This document shows, in pieces, positions 35,063 through 42,829 of a stretch of DNA of 64,000 nucleotides; positions within the stretch are counted from its first letter, which is position 1, and each line of letters starts with the position of its first letter. The stretch covers positions 246,213-310,212 of the forward strand of contig NZ_JAHWGU010000010.1 in the NCBI RefSeq assembly GCF_020873875.1, read 5' to 3'. Both the position numbers and the translations under genes were made by a program. Source of the DNA: Actinoplanes sp. DH11 (GTDB taxonomy: Bacteria; Actinomycetota; Actinomycetes; Mycobacteriales; Micromonosporaceae). The notes beneath the pieces were generated by a model. It was not told the DNA's origin. It saw only the letters and a list, made by a program, of their open reading frames with translations, and did not search any database.

Positions 35063-35294
35063 ACCGGTTCCCTCGACGGGGGCGGATTTGAGGGTGGCGC
35101 CTGGTGGGGCTACGCGGATGTCCGGGCAGCAAGGTGCCGTTGCCGGCGATCAGTGCGAGGGCCGGGAGGCAGCGGCGTAGCACGATGTCATCACTCGGGC
35201 GGGTTAAACCGGATAGGCACACCTGTCCGATTTATGCACTGGAAGGGCGAACGGAAAACCGATCACATCGGACATCTCTATCGGAGAACGTTGT

Positions 35295-35402
35295 ATGAGC
35301 GCCGAACACGGCATCATTCCCATCGGCCTTCGAGGAGGAGCGAGCCGCATGCCCCACCTGAACGACTCACCGGCGGCCGCCGGCGCGGAGGCCGTCTCGT
35401 GA
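35295..35402 (+). CDS. Putative 35-residue small protein coupled to the next gene
   Basis: ATG 35295 has GGAG 8 nt upstream; a second in-frame ATG (35349) has GAGGAGGAG upstream. The product begins MSAEHGIIPIGLRGG and is not hydrophobic. The stop TGA overlaps the next start as GTGA. Length, two ribosome sites and the overlap suggest real translation, perhaps only to couple expression of the downstream gene. No homologue is recognised. Confidence 0.4.
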   Translation: MSAEHGIIPIGLRGGASRMPHLNDSPAAAGAEAVS

Positions 35403-36067
35403 ATCGGCGCGACGTCCTGACAGGCCTCGGTGAGGGCGGCGCCCAGCGGAATCCGGGCACCGGCGAGGCACGCGGGGGCCGGTCCAGCGGGAAGGCGCCG
35501 GACGTGAACATCGAACTTGACCCCGGCGACCACGAGGAACCCACCTGGGAGGTCTACCGGCCGGGCACCCCGCGCCGGCGGTTCGACCGGCGGGCGCGGA
35601 CGATCCTGACCGCGGCGGCGATCGCGGCGGTGCTGGCGAACGCGGGGGCCGCCTGGGCGTACTGGCGGTTCACCGGCTCGGACGAGGCGAAACCCGAGGT
35701 GCAACCGGCCGCGGCGGGCACGCCGTTCGAGCTGGTGCTGAACGGGACCACCGAACCGAACCGGCCGGGCGCCACCGGCAACCTCACCGTCACCGTCACC
35801 AACCAGCATCCGGTGCCGATCCGGATCACCGCGGTGCGGGCGGGCGCCGGGCCGGCCGTGGCGGACGACACCCACCGCGACGCCGGCTGCTCGGCGCCAC
35901 CGGTGGAGCTGAACCGGCAGGCCTTCCCGGTCTCCTGGGAGGTTCCGAAGAACACCATCGGGGCGTTCGTGGTCCCGGACGCAGTGTCGTTCGGGACGGG
36001 CGGTCCCGCCGCGTGCCGCGGTGCGACATTCAGTCTGCCGATGCGGGCTCAGGCCGTACGCCCGTGA
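35399..36067 (+). CDS. Membrane-anchored protein with two-cysteine beta domain (cluster gene D)
   Basis: The product has 222 residues from GTG 35399 (GGAGG 7 nt upstream and a GTGA overlap with the small frame before). A later GTG at 35504 with GGGAAGG is an alternative and would give 187 residues. A charged cytoplasmic start (PGTPRRRFDRRARTI) precedes one membrane helix ending ANAGAAWAYWRFTGS, a segment like those of SipW/TasA-type exported proteins. The outer domain again has RPGATGNLTVTVTNQHPVPI, Cys in RDAGCSAPP and AACRGATFSLPM. It may anchor the cluster's secreted proteins at the membrane. Confidence 0.7.
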   Translation: MNRRDVLTGLGEGGAQRNPGTGEARGGRSSGKAPDVNIELDPGDHEEPTWEVYRPGTPRRRFDRRARTILTAAAIAAVLANAGAAWAYWRFTGSDEAKPEVQPAAAGTPFELVLNGTTEPNRPGATGNLTVTVTNQHPVPIRITAVRAGAGPAVADDTHRDAGCSAPPVELNRQAFPVSWEVPKNTIGAFVVPDAVSFGTGGPAACRGATFSLPMRAQAVRP

Positions 36068-36146
36068 GATCGTCTCCGAGCGCGACCGGACCGCCCGCCG
36101 CGACCAGGCAGGTTTCCGCCGCCCCGATCCGGTCAATGAGAATTCC

Positions 36147-37145
36147 ATGACCCGGATCTCGGTGGTGACCGGCGCGAGCGCCGGAATCGGGCGGGCGGTG
36201 GCCCGCAGGCTTGCCGCGCGCGGCGACGCGGTCGCGCTTCTGGCGCGTGGCGAGGAAGGCCTGGAGGCGGCGGCCGAGGAGGTACGCCGGGCCGGCGGCA
36301 CCGCCCTGCCGATCCCCGTGGACGTGGCCGACCATGCCGCGGTGGACGCCGCCGCCGATCAGGTGGAGAAGGAACTCGGCCCGATCGACCTCTGGGTCAA
36401 CGACGCGTTCTCCAGCGTGTTCGCCCCGTTCCTGGAGATCGGGATGGACGAGTTCACCCGGACCACGGAGGTCACCTACCTCGGTTACGTGTACGGCACC
36501 CGCGCCGCGCTGTCCCGGATGATCCCGCGCGACCGCGGCGTGGTCGTGCAGATCGGCTCGGCCCTGGCCTACCGGGGTATTCCGTTGCAGAGCGCGTACT
36601 GCGGGGCCAAGCACGCCATCCAGGGGTTCACCGAGTCGGTCCGCGTCGAGTTGCTGCACGACAAGCGCAACGTGCACGTGACGATGGTGCAGATGCCGGC
36701 CGTCAACACCCCGCAGTTCCGCTGGGTGCTGTCCCGCCTGCCGCGCAACGCGCAGCCGGTGCCGCCCATCTACCAGCCGGATCTCGCTGCCCGGGCCGTG
36801 GAGTTCGCGGCCGACCACCCGAAGCGCCGGGAGTACTGGGTCGGCGGCTCCACCGCGCTCACCCTCGCCGCGAACGCCGTCGCGCCCGGGCTGCTCGACC
36901 GGTACCTGGCCCGCAGCGGCTACGACAGCCAGCAGACGCCGGACCCGCGCCCCGAGGACCAGCCGGCGAACCTGTGGTCGCCGGCCGACGGGCCCGGCGG
37001 CCAGGACTTCGGCGCGCACGGCGACTTCGGCGACGAGGCGAAGAACCGCAGCCTGCAGATGTGGGCCTCACAGCACCACGGGCTGCTGGCCGGTGTCGCC
37101 GGCGGGCTGCTGGCCGGCGCGGCCTGGGCGGCGCTCAGGCGCTGA
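36147..37145 (+). CDS. SDR family oxidoreductase with C-terminal extension
   Basis: The product has 332 residues. It has the classical SDR cofactor motif TGASAGIG near residue 8, WVNDAFSSVF in the NNAG position and the catalytic YCGAKHA. After the SDR fold come about 90 extra residues that end in a Gly/Ala-rich hydrophobic segment (GLLAGVAGGLLAGAAWAAL), possibly a membrane tether. The arrangement (NAD(P) enzyme with a hydrophobic tail) is known from related actinobacterial SDRs; the substrate is unknown. The last 11 nt overlap the converging gene. Confidence 0.87.
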   Translation: MTRISVVTGASAGIGRAVARRLAARGDAVALLARGEEGLEAAAEEVRRAGGTALPIPVDVADHAAVDAAADQVEKELGPIDLWVNDAFSSVFAPFLEIGMDEFTRTTEVTYLGYVYGTRAALSRMIPRDRGVVVQIGSALAYRGIPLQSAYCGAKHAIQGFTESVRVELLHDKRNVHVTMVQMPAVNTPQFRWVLSRLPRNAQPVPPIYQPDLAARAVEFAADHPKRREYWVGGSTALTLAANAVAPGLLDRYLARSGYDSQQTPDPRPEDQPANLWSPADGPGGQDFGAHGDFGDEAKNRSLQMWASQHHGLLAGVAGGLLAGAAWAALRR

Positions 37146-38424
37146 CCCGCCGTTCGCCGTCCTCGTTCACGGAGCTCAGAGCACCGGCCCGGCGGCGCGG
37201 GGCCGGGCTCTCGATCGTGGCCGGGTCGACCACCACGGCGGTGTGCAGCACCGCCCGCGCGTGCTCGGTCGCGGCCCGGACCAGCCCGTCGTCGTGGCTG
37301 GCCGCCTCGATCCCGTCGGCGATCACCTTGGCGGTCACGTCACCGTAGGTGCGGGCGTCGTGCACCTCCCGCTCATGGATCAGCGACGCCTCGTGCTCCC
37401 GCAGCCGGGCCGCCCGCGCCTCGGACCGCTCATAGGCGTTGCCCCGGGACGCGAACTTGAGCCCGATCGCCGCGCAGTCCAGCGCCACGAGCAGCAGCGC
37501 CACACCGAAGTAGAAGAGGCCGACACCCCAGAAATCGGCTTTGATCAAGTGCCACATCGCAGCGGTACGCGCACCGAACCCGGCGTCCGCCCGCACCACC
37601 GCGACGTTCGCGGCGTGCTCGGCCGTGATCCGCTCGGTCAGGCCGGCCTGTTCGGCGGCGCGGGCGGCCCGGACGGCCCGCAGGTCCCGTTGCAGCGCGG
37701 CCGCCTGCCGGTCCAGCGCGACGGCCTGGTCGTCGAGGGCCCGGGACCGCTGCACGAGCTGATGGCAGTACCCGCCGCGCGGGCAGCCGCTCCGGCCTGT
37801 CACACCACGACCGGCCGAGTCGGCGAGCGCCTGCCGGTAGAGCAGCCGGGCGTCGGCACGTTTGCCGGCGGCGGCACCGGTCAGGGCCCGTACCTCGGAA
37901 TCCTCCCGCGCGGTGTCCTCGCGCAAGGCGGCCAGCCGGGCGGTGTACCCGGCGACCGGCCCGCCCGCGTCCAGCTCGCTCAGCTGGGAGCCGTGCACCT
38001 GGGCCAGACGGGCGTCGATCTCGCCCTGGTACCGGGAGAGCATCAGCGGCTCGGTGACCACCACCGCGAACAGCAGCGCCAGGCCGAGCCGGCCCAGGTA
38101 GAGACCTGCCGTCGGCGGGCGCAGCAGGTGCCGGGGGTCGGTCGAGTCGAGCCGCTCGAAGTTGACCGCGACCCGGCCCACCACGGCCCGGTCGTACGCC
38201 ACCACGCCGATCCCGACGAGCGGGCCCACCAGCCACTGGTACCAGGGGTGCGCGTAACCGGTGCTGGCGTCGATGAACGCGGCACCGCCGACTGTCGCAT
38301 AGACGAAGTACAGGAGGATGAAGACGCCGATCGAGCGGTACAGGACGCGATCCGAGTGCGTGGTGACACTGCGCGGATTCACGTTCGCCACTCTCAGCAG
38401 CAGGTGCCCGAGGCCCGTGCGCAT
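37135..38424 (-). CDS. DUF4407 membrane protein
   Basis: The product has 429 residues. Two hydrophobic helices near the start (IGVFILLYFVYATVGGAAFI and a second around WLVGPLVGIGVVAYDRA), a third around LGRLGLALLFAVVVTEPLML and a fourth around FYFGVALLLVALDCAAIGL frame a long Ala/Arg-rich coiled-coil loop. This layout and the TEPLML block match DUF4407. The loop contains a Cys pair (RSGCPRGGYCHQ). The function of the family is not established. The gene converges on the SDR gene and is codirectional with the SIMPL gene. Confidence 0.85.
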   Translation of the reverse strand: MRTGLGHLLLRVANVNPRSVTTHSDRVLYRSIGVFILLYFVYATVGGAAFIDASTGYAHPWYQWLVGPLVGIGVVAYDRAVVGRVAVNFERLDSTDPRHLLRPPTAGLYLGRLGLALLFAVVVTEPLMLSRYQGEIDARLAQVHGSQLSELDAGGPVAGYTARLAALREDTAREDSEVRALTGAAAGKRADARLLYRQALADSAGRGVTGRSGCPRGGYCHQLVQRSRALDDQAVALDRQAAALQRDLRAVRAARAAEQAGLTERITAEHAANVAVVRADAGFGARTAAMWHLIKADFWGVGLFYFGVALLLVALDCAAIGLKFASRGNAYERSEARAARLREHEASLIHEREVHDARTYGDVTAKVIADGIEAASHDDGLVRAATEHARAVLHTAVVVDPATIESPAPRRRAGALSSVNEDGERRVSA

Positions 38425-38458
38425 GGTGCCGAGTCTTGCCGAATTGCCGTCCGGTCGT

Positions 38459-39157
38459 TCAGGAAATGACGGGATCGGTGATGGTGACCTTGAGGCGGAC
38501 CCGGGCCGTCACAACCTGCGTCACCGGGGCCAGATCGAAGCCGGCGTCGGCCGCCTCGAACGTGGCGGCACGCATCATCGGGTGCGGGCCGTCGGTCTCG
38601 GCGTCGGCGATCTCGACGATCCGGCTCAGGGTGGAACCGACCGCCGAGGCGTACTCCCGGGCGCGGTCCAGCGCGTCGGTGACGGCCTCGCGGCGTACGT
38701 CGGCTCCCGCCCGGCTGCCCGGCCGCAGCTGCCACCAGGGTCCGGAGACGGAGACCAGGTCGCCGGCGGCGAGTTGCGCCAGCAGCCCACCGAGCCGGTC
38801 GAAGCCGCTGCCGACGCTGGGCTCACTGCCGGCTCCGGGATCACTGCCGGTGCTCGTTGCGCTGTCGGTGACGGTGACCGTCGAGGTGACCGTGCCGGAG
38901 TAGCGCACGGCTCGCTCGCCGCGCCGGTCGAACTCGGGGTGCAGCTGGATGCCGGTGCTCTCGGCGGTGACGTCGTGGCGCTCCAAGATCTCGCCCACCT
39001 CCGCGGCGCGCCGGGTGAGGCGCGACAGCACGGTGGCCTTGTCCCGGTCGGCCGCGGACACCGTCACCGAGAAGACGGCCTGCTCCGGCGGCACCTCACG
39101 GCGGGCCTCGCCGTGCACGACGACGACTGTCGCGTCCACGGCCGTCACACCTGCCAC
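38459..39157 (-). CDS. SIMPL domain (DUF541) protein
   Basis: The product has 232 residues, with the SIMPL start VVVHGEARREVPPEQAVFSV and the repeat-like half ending VVTARVRLKVTI. No signal peptide is visible, unusual for a family whose bacterial members are mostly exported. A Gly/Ser-rich loop (TGSDPGAGSEPSVGSG) interrupts the domain. The start is uncertain (GTG 39157 lacks a clear ribosome site; other GTGs follow within seven codons). The gene ends 35 bp before DUF4407 and follows dapC by 22 bp, so it may belong to the dapC unit. Confidence 0.82.
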   Translation of the reverse strand: MAGVTAVDATVVVVHGEARREVPPEQAVFSVTVSAADRDKATVLSRLTRRAAEVGEILERHDVTAESTGIQLHPEFDRRGERAVRYSGTVTSTVTVTDSATSTGSDPGAGSEPSVGSGFDRLGGLLAQLAAGDLVSVSGPWWQLRPGSRAGADVRREAVTDALDRAREYASAVGSTLSRIVEIADAETDGPHPMMRAATFEAADAGFDLAPVTQVVTARVRLKVTITDPVIS

Positions 39158-39179
39158 CCGCCCGAAGCCATCCCGGCTC

Positions 39180-40277
39180 TCACCAGGACGCGAGCCGGTC
39201 GGCGGCCGCCGCGACCCGCTCGTCGGTGGCGGTCAGGGCGATCCGCACATACCGGGCCGCCGCGGGGCCGTAGAAGGCGCCCGGCGCGGCCAGGACGCCG
39301 AGGCCGGCCAGGGCTCGCACGGTCGCCCAGCAGTCCTCGTCCCGGGTGGCCCAGAGGTAGAGCCCGGCCTCCGAGAAGGAGATCTCGAAGCCGGCCTTCA
39401 CCAGGGCCTGGCGAAGCGTCTCGCGGCGGGCGGCGTACCGGGCGCGCTGCTCGGCGACGTGCGCCTCGTCCTCCAGCGCCGCCACCATGGCCGCCTGCAC
39501 CGGCGCCGGCACGATCATGCCGCCGTGCTTGCGGACCGCCAGCAGCTCGCCGACCAGGGCCGGGTCGCCGCCGACGAACCCGGCACGGTAACCGGCCAGG
39601 TTGGAGCGTTTGGAGAGCGAGTGGACGGCGAGCACGCCGGTGTAGTCGCCGGCGGTCACCGCGTCGTCGAGCACCGAGACGGGTGTGGTCTCCCAGCCCA
39701 GCGAGACGTAACACTCGTCGCTGACCACGATCACGTCCCGCTCGCGGGCCCAGGAGACCACCTTGCGCAGGTGCTCGGCGGGGAGCACCCGGCCGGTCGG
39801 GTTCGACGGCGAGTTGATCCAGATCATCCTGACCCGCCGGTCCGGCCCGAGGGCGGTCAGCGAATCCGAGCGGACCACCTCGGCACCGGCCAGGCGCGCG
39901 CCGACCTCATAGGTCGGATAGCAGACCGACGGGATCACCACCACGTCGCCGCGGCCCACCCCGAGCAGCGTGGGGAGCCACGCGACAAGCTCCTTCGAGC
40001 CGATCGTGGGCAGCACACCGAGCTCTCCGGACGCGTGGCACTCACGGGCCAGCCAGCTCGCGATCGCGGCACGCAGCCGCGGCGTGCCGGCGGTCAGTGG
40101 ATAGCCGGGCGCGTCGGAGGCGTCCGCGAGGGCCTGCTGGACGGCCGGTGGCACCGGGTCGACCGGGGTGCCGACCGACAGGTCCACGATGCCGTCCGGG
40201 TGCGCCGCGGCGATCGCCTTGGCCGGCTCCAGCAGGTCCCAGGGGAAGTCCGGCAGGGCCGACGACAGAGCGCTCAG
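39180..40277 (-). CDS. dapC: Succinyldiaminopimelate aminotransferase, apparently with a CTG start
   Basis: From CTG 40277 the product has 365 residues, a class I PLP aminotransferase. SPSNPTG, SDECYVSL and the PLP lysine block HSLSKRSNLAGYR are present. It would convert N-succinyl-2-amino-6-ketopimelate to succinyl-diaminopimelate in lysine synthesis. No ATG, GTG or TTG lies at a sensible place: the family start (ALPDFPWDLLEP) is reached only from CTG. That CTG overlaps the fdxA stop as CTGA and has GGAG 7 nt upstream. The frame runs on upstream into fdxA, but that part has no homology. The fdxA-dapC order is as in mycobacterial Rv1177-Rv1178. Confidence 0.88.
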   Translation of the reverse strand: MSALSSALPDFPWDLLEPAKAIAAAHPDGIVDLSVGTPVDPVPPAVQQALADASDAPGYPLTAGTPRLRAAIASWLARECHASGELGVLPTIGSKELVAWLPTLLGVGRGDVVVIPSVCYPTYEVGARLAGAEVVRSDSLTALGPDRRVRMIWINSPSNPTGRVLPAEHLRKVVSWARERDVIVVSDECYVSLGWETTPVSVLDDAVTAGDYTGVLAVHSLSKRSNLAGYRAGFVGGDPALVGELLAVRKHGGMIVPAPVQAAMVAALEDEAHVAEQRARYAARRETLRQALVKAGFEISFSEAGLYLWATRDEDCWATVRALAGLGVLAAPGAFYGPAAARYVRIALTATDERVAAAADRLASW

Positions 40278-40600
40278 TGCCCTTCTCCACGCGGCGGCTG
40301 AGCGATCACGAAAGCGGTGTCCTTGTCGATCTTGCCGACCTTGGAGGCGCCACCGGGCGAACCGAGATCCTCGAAGAACTCGTAGTTCGCGTTGGTGTAG
40401 TCCTTCCACTGGTCCGGGACGTCGTCCTCGTAGAAGATCGCCTCGACCGGGCAGACCGGCTCACAGGCCCCGCAGTCGACGCACTCATCGGGGTGGATGT
40501 AGAGCATCCGATTGCCCTCGTAGATGCAGTCGACCGGGCATTCCTCGATGCATGCCTTGTCGAGAACATCGACGCAGGGCTCAGCGATGATGTAGGTCAC
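40274..40600 (-). CDS. fdxA: 7Fe ferredoxin
   Basis: The product has 108 residues. Cys ligands for one [3Fe-4S] and one [4Fe-4S] cluster are seen in the start (PCVDVLDKACIEECPVDC) and in DECVDCGACEPVCPVEAI. The rest is the acidic C-terminal extension of actinobacterial FdxA. It carries electrons in the cytoplasm, often to cytochromes P450 or other redox enzymes; no partner is nearby. The GTG start follows AAGGGAAAG. The stop overlaps the CTG of dapC. Confidence 0.95.
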   Translation of the reverse strand: MTYIIAEPCVDVLDKACIEECPVDCIYEGNRMLYIHPDECVDCGACEPVCPVEAIFYEDDVPDQWKDYTNANYEFFEDLGSPGGASKVGKIDKDTAFVIAQPPRGEGH

Positions 40601-40682
40601 GGGTCTTTCCCTTCAAAGCCGCGCCGCGGAACCGCCGACGACGAATTGCAGAGCCTAGTATTCCCGCCGAGGGAGGTATTGC

Positions 40683-41654
40683 GTGCTCCGACAACAGGAT
40701 GTGGGACACCGGGTGGTGGTACGCCGAATTGTAGGCGTAACCGGAGACCGCACGCTCTTCACGGATGCCCTCGGTGAGCTCGTTGACCTGACGGAGACCG
40801 ATCTCACACTCGCCACCGCCAAGGGGACAGTCCGTGTGCCGCTGCGTGAGGTGCACCGTGCGAAGCGCGTACCGCCTGCTCGCCGCCCCGCAGCCGCCGA
40901 GGTGACGGCACTGGAACTCGCGGCCGACGAGGCGTGGCCCGCACCCGCCCGGTCCCGGCTCGGCGGCTGGATCCTGCGTGCCGCGGACAACTGGACCGGC
41001 CGCGCCAACTCGGCGCTCGCCGTCGGCGACCCGGACCGCACTCTTGAGGAAGCCGTCGACGCGGTCATCCGGTGGTACGCGGACCGGGGCCAGCAACCGC
41101 TGATCAACGCGCCGATGCCGCTGGCCGCCCCGGTGAACGCGGCCCTCGACGAGCGCGGCTGGACCGCCCGGCCACTCACCCTGGTGCAGACCACTCCCCT
41201 GACGCCGCTGCTCGCCGCGCCGGCCCGGCCCGGCCTGCCGCCGGTGGACCTGGCGGACGCCGCCTCCGACGACTGGTACGCGATGGTGGCTGAGCACAAG
41301 GGTGCTCTACCCGCAACGGCGCTGCGCATTCTCAACGGCCCGCCGGAACGGGTCTTCGCCCACGTCCGGGACGCGGGCGGCGAACTCCTGGCGGTGGCCC
41401 GCGGCGCGGTGACCGGCCCGGATCGCTGGCTCGGTGTCTCGCTGCTGCAGACCGCGCCCGCGGCACGCCGCCAGGGTCTCGGCGCGCACGTGACGCGGGC
41501 GCTCGCGCAGTGGGGTGCGCAGCGCGGGGCAACCCGCGCCTACCTGCAGGTGGAGGAACGCAACGCGGCGGCTGTCGCGCTCTACCACCGGCTGGGCTTC
41601 AGCACCCACCACACCTATCTGACCCGGGAAGCACCCCAGCCCCAGGGCCGCTGA
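40683..41654 (+). CDS. GNAT family acetyltransferase with N-terminal extension
   Basis: The product has 323 residues from GTG 40683, behind GGGAGG. The GNAT domain lies at the end: LLQTAPAARRQGLGAHVTRA binds the acetyl-CoA pyrophosphate, and AYLQVEERNAAAVALYHRLG carries the closing motif. The N-terminal 70 residues form a separate small beta domain (GHRVVVRRIVGVTGDRTLFT) as in actinobacterial proteins next to fdxA-dapC. The substrate is unknown. Confidence 0.87.
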   Translation: MLRQQDVGHRVVVRRIVGVTGDRTLFTDALGELVDLTETDLTLATAKGTVRVPLREVHRAKRVPPARRPAAAEVTALELAADEAWPAPARSRLGGWILRAADNWTGRANSALAVGDPDRTLEEAVDAVIRWYADRGQQPLINAPMPLAAPVNAALDERGWTARPLTLVQTTPLTPLLAAPARPGLPPVDLADAASDDWYAMVAEHKGALPATALRILNGPPERVFAHVRDAGGELLAVARGAVTGPDRWLGVSLLQTAPAARRQGLGAHVTRALAQWGAQRGATRAYLQVEERNAAAVALYHRLGFSTHHTYLTREAPQPQGR

Positions 41655-41785
41655 GCGGCGGCGGACCAGCCGGGGCGAGCACAACGGCCGCGCCACTCAG
41701 CGGCGGCGGACCAGCCGGGGCACGCACACCAACCGGGCCGCTCAGCGGCGGCGGACCACCCGGCGGGGCCGTGCGACGCGGGCCT
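41651..41785. repeat. Three 45-bp tandem repeats between converging genes
   Basis: Units begin at 41651, 41696 and 41741 with CTGAGCGGCGGCGGACCA or its one-base variant. The last unit contains the stop codon and final codons of the membrane protein gene; the first overlaps the stop of the acetyltransferase gene. It looks like duplication of a 3' end. Confidence 0.85.
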
Positions 41786-42212
41786 GGGTGTAGGCGGCCA
41801 GCGACCTGGACCGGTAGTCCCGGCCGAGCAGCACTGCGACGCCGTAACCGAGCGCCGCACCGAGGATCGCGCAGCCCGCGTAGATCCAGATCTGGGTGAA
41901 GAAGTCGCCCGCGCCGTTCGCGAACGGCGTGCTGCCGCTCAGGAACGGTCCGGCCAGGACGGTCAGCAGCATGCCGCCGAGGGCGCCGGACGCGATGTCG
42001 GGCAGCCAGGAGGCGAGGCGCACCCGCTGCGAGCGGACGAAGACGCAGGCACCGAGGATCAGCGCGATCAGGGTGAACATCACGATCGACGCACGGTTCT
42101 GCGCGGTGTCCGAACCGTCGAAACCGAACCGGACCACGAGCCGGGCGACCGCGTTGATCACGAACAGACCGACCGCCAGCGCCGCGATCCGGAACCAGCG
42201 TTGCTGCCTCAT
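41742..42212 (-). CDS. Small integral membrane protein
   Basis: The product has 156 residues from ATG 42212, with GAGGAGG just upstream. Four hydrophobic segments are seen (IAALAVGLFVINAVARLVV; SIVMFTLIALILGACVFV; IASGALGGMLLTVLAGPFL; IWIYAGCAILGAALGYGVA). The end is very basic (ARPRRVVRRR). No family was recognised. It is codirectional with the mshB unit but about 90 bp downstream of it. Confidence 0.72.
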   Translation of the reverse strand: MRQQRWFRIAALAVGLFVINAVARLVVRFGFDGSDTAQNRASIVMFTLIALILGACVFVRSQRVRLASWLPDIASGALGGMLLTVLAGPFLSGSTPFANGAGDFFTQIWIYAGCAILGAALGYGVAVLLGRDYRSRSLAAYTQARVARPRRVVRRR

Positions 42213-42304
42213 CCCGTCCTCCTCCACAGACGAATGCCATTGACAAGCAGACATCTTGGCGGATGCGGCACGGTGATTCCTAGACGCCAGCTGAAAGTCC
42301 GCTG

Positions 42305-42829
42305 TCAGTTGACCTCGGCCTGGGCGGGCGGGCGGCGGTCCGGCGCCGCCACCGGCTTCAGGATCATCTTGTACGAGTAGACGGCATAGGTCAGGCTGCC
42401 GGTCAGAATCATCACGAGCGCCACCCAGTTGTCCCCGCCGAGCAGGTAGTCGCCCTCGGCGGTCCGGGTGCCGGCGGCGGCCAGCATGAGGAGCGTCCAC
42501 AACGCCCACGGGGGCCCCAGCGCCCATCGCCGGCCGGTGGTCGTCACCGCGAACCACGCGATCGCCAGGTTCGCCCCGATCGCCACCGGGATCGCGAGCG
42601 GGATCACCGCGCCACCGCCGGCCCACGGTGACTTCCCACCGACCAGGTCGGCCAGGCCACCGGCACGCAGGGTGGTGAGTTCCAGCTCGATCAGCGCGGT
42701 GACCAGGGTGGCGACGAGCGCGACGACCAGGCCGGCGACGCGGAGCACGACGTCCCACCCGGCCCACGGCTCGCGGCGGGCGGGCGGCGGCTGCTCGCCG
42801 GTCTCGGCGACGGCTTCCTCGGTCATCAT
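42305..42829 (-). CDS. Hypothetical membrane protein coupled to mshB
   Basis: The product has 174 residues from ATG 42829, overlapping the mshB stop by 4 nt. Four hydrophobic segments follow a Pro-rich cytoplasmic start. I recall a hypothetical membrane protein gene next to mshB in mycobacteria too (Rv1171), which suggests a conserved but unknown link with mycothiol. A second ATG directly follows the first. Confidence 0.75.
   Translation of the reverse strand: MMTEEAVAETGEQPPPARREPWAGWDVVLRVAGLVVALVATLVTALIELELTTLRAGGLADLVGGKSPWAGGGAVIPLAIPVAIGANLAIAWFAVTTTGRRWALGPPWALWTLLMLAAAGTRTAEGDYLLGGDNWVALVMILTGSLTYAVYSYKMILKPVAAPDRRPPAQAEVN

Noticed and set aside
35204..36301. Minus-strand frame of 365 codons over cluster gene D
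   Set aside because: It is a shadow frame without motif or ribosome site; the plus strand has a membrane anchor and the cluster domain.
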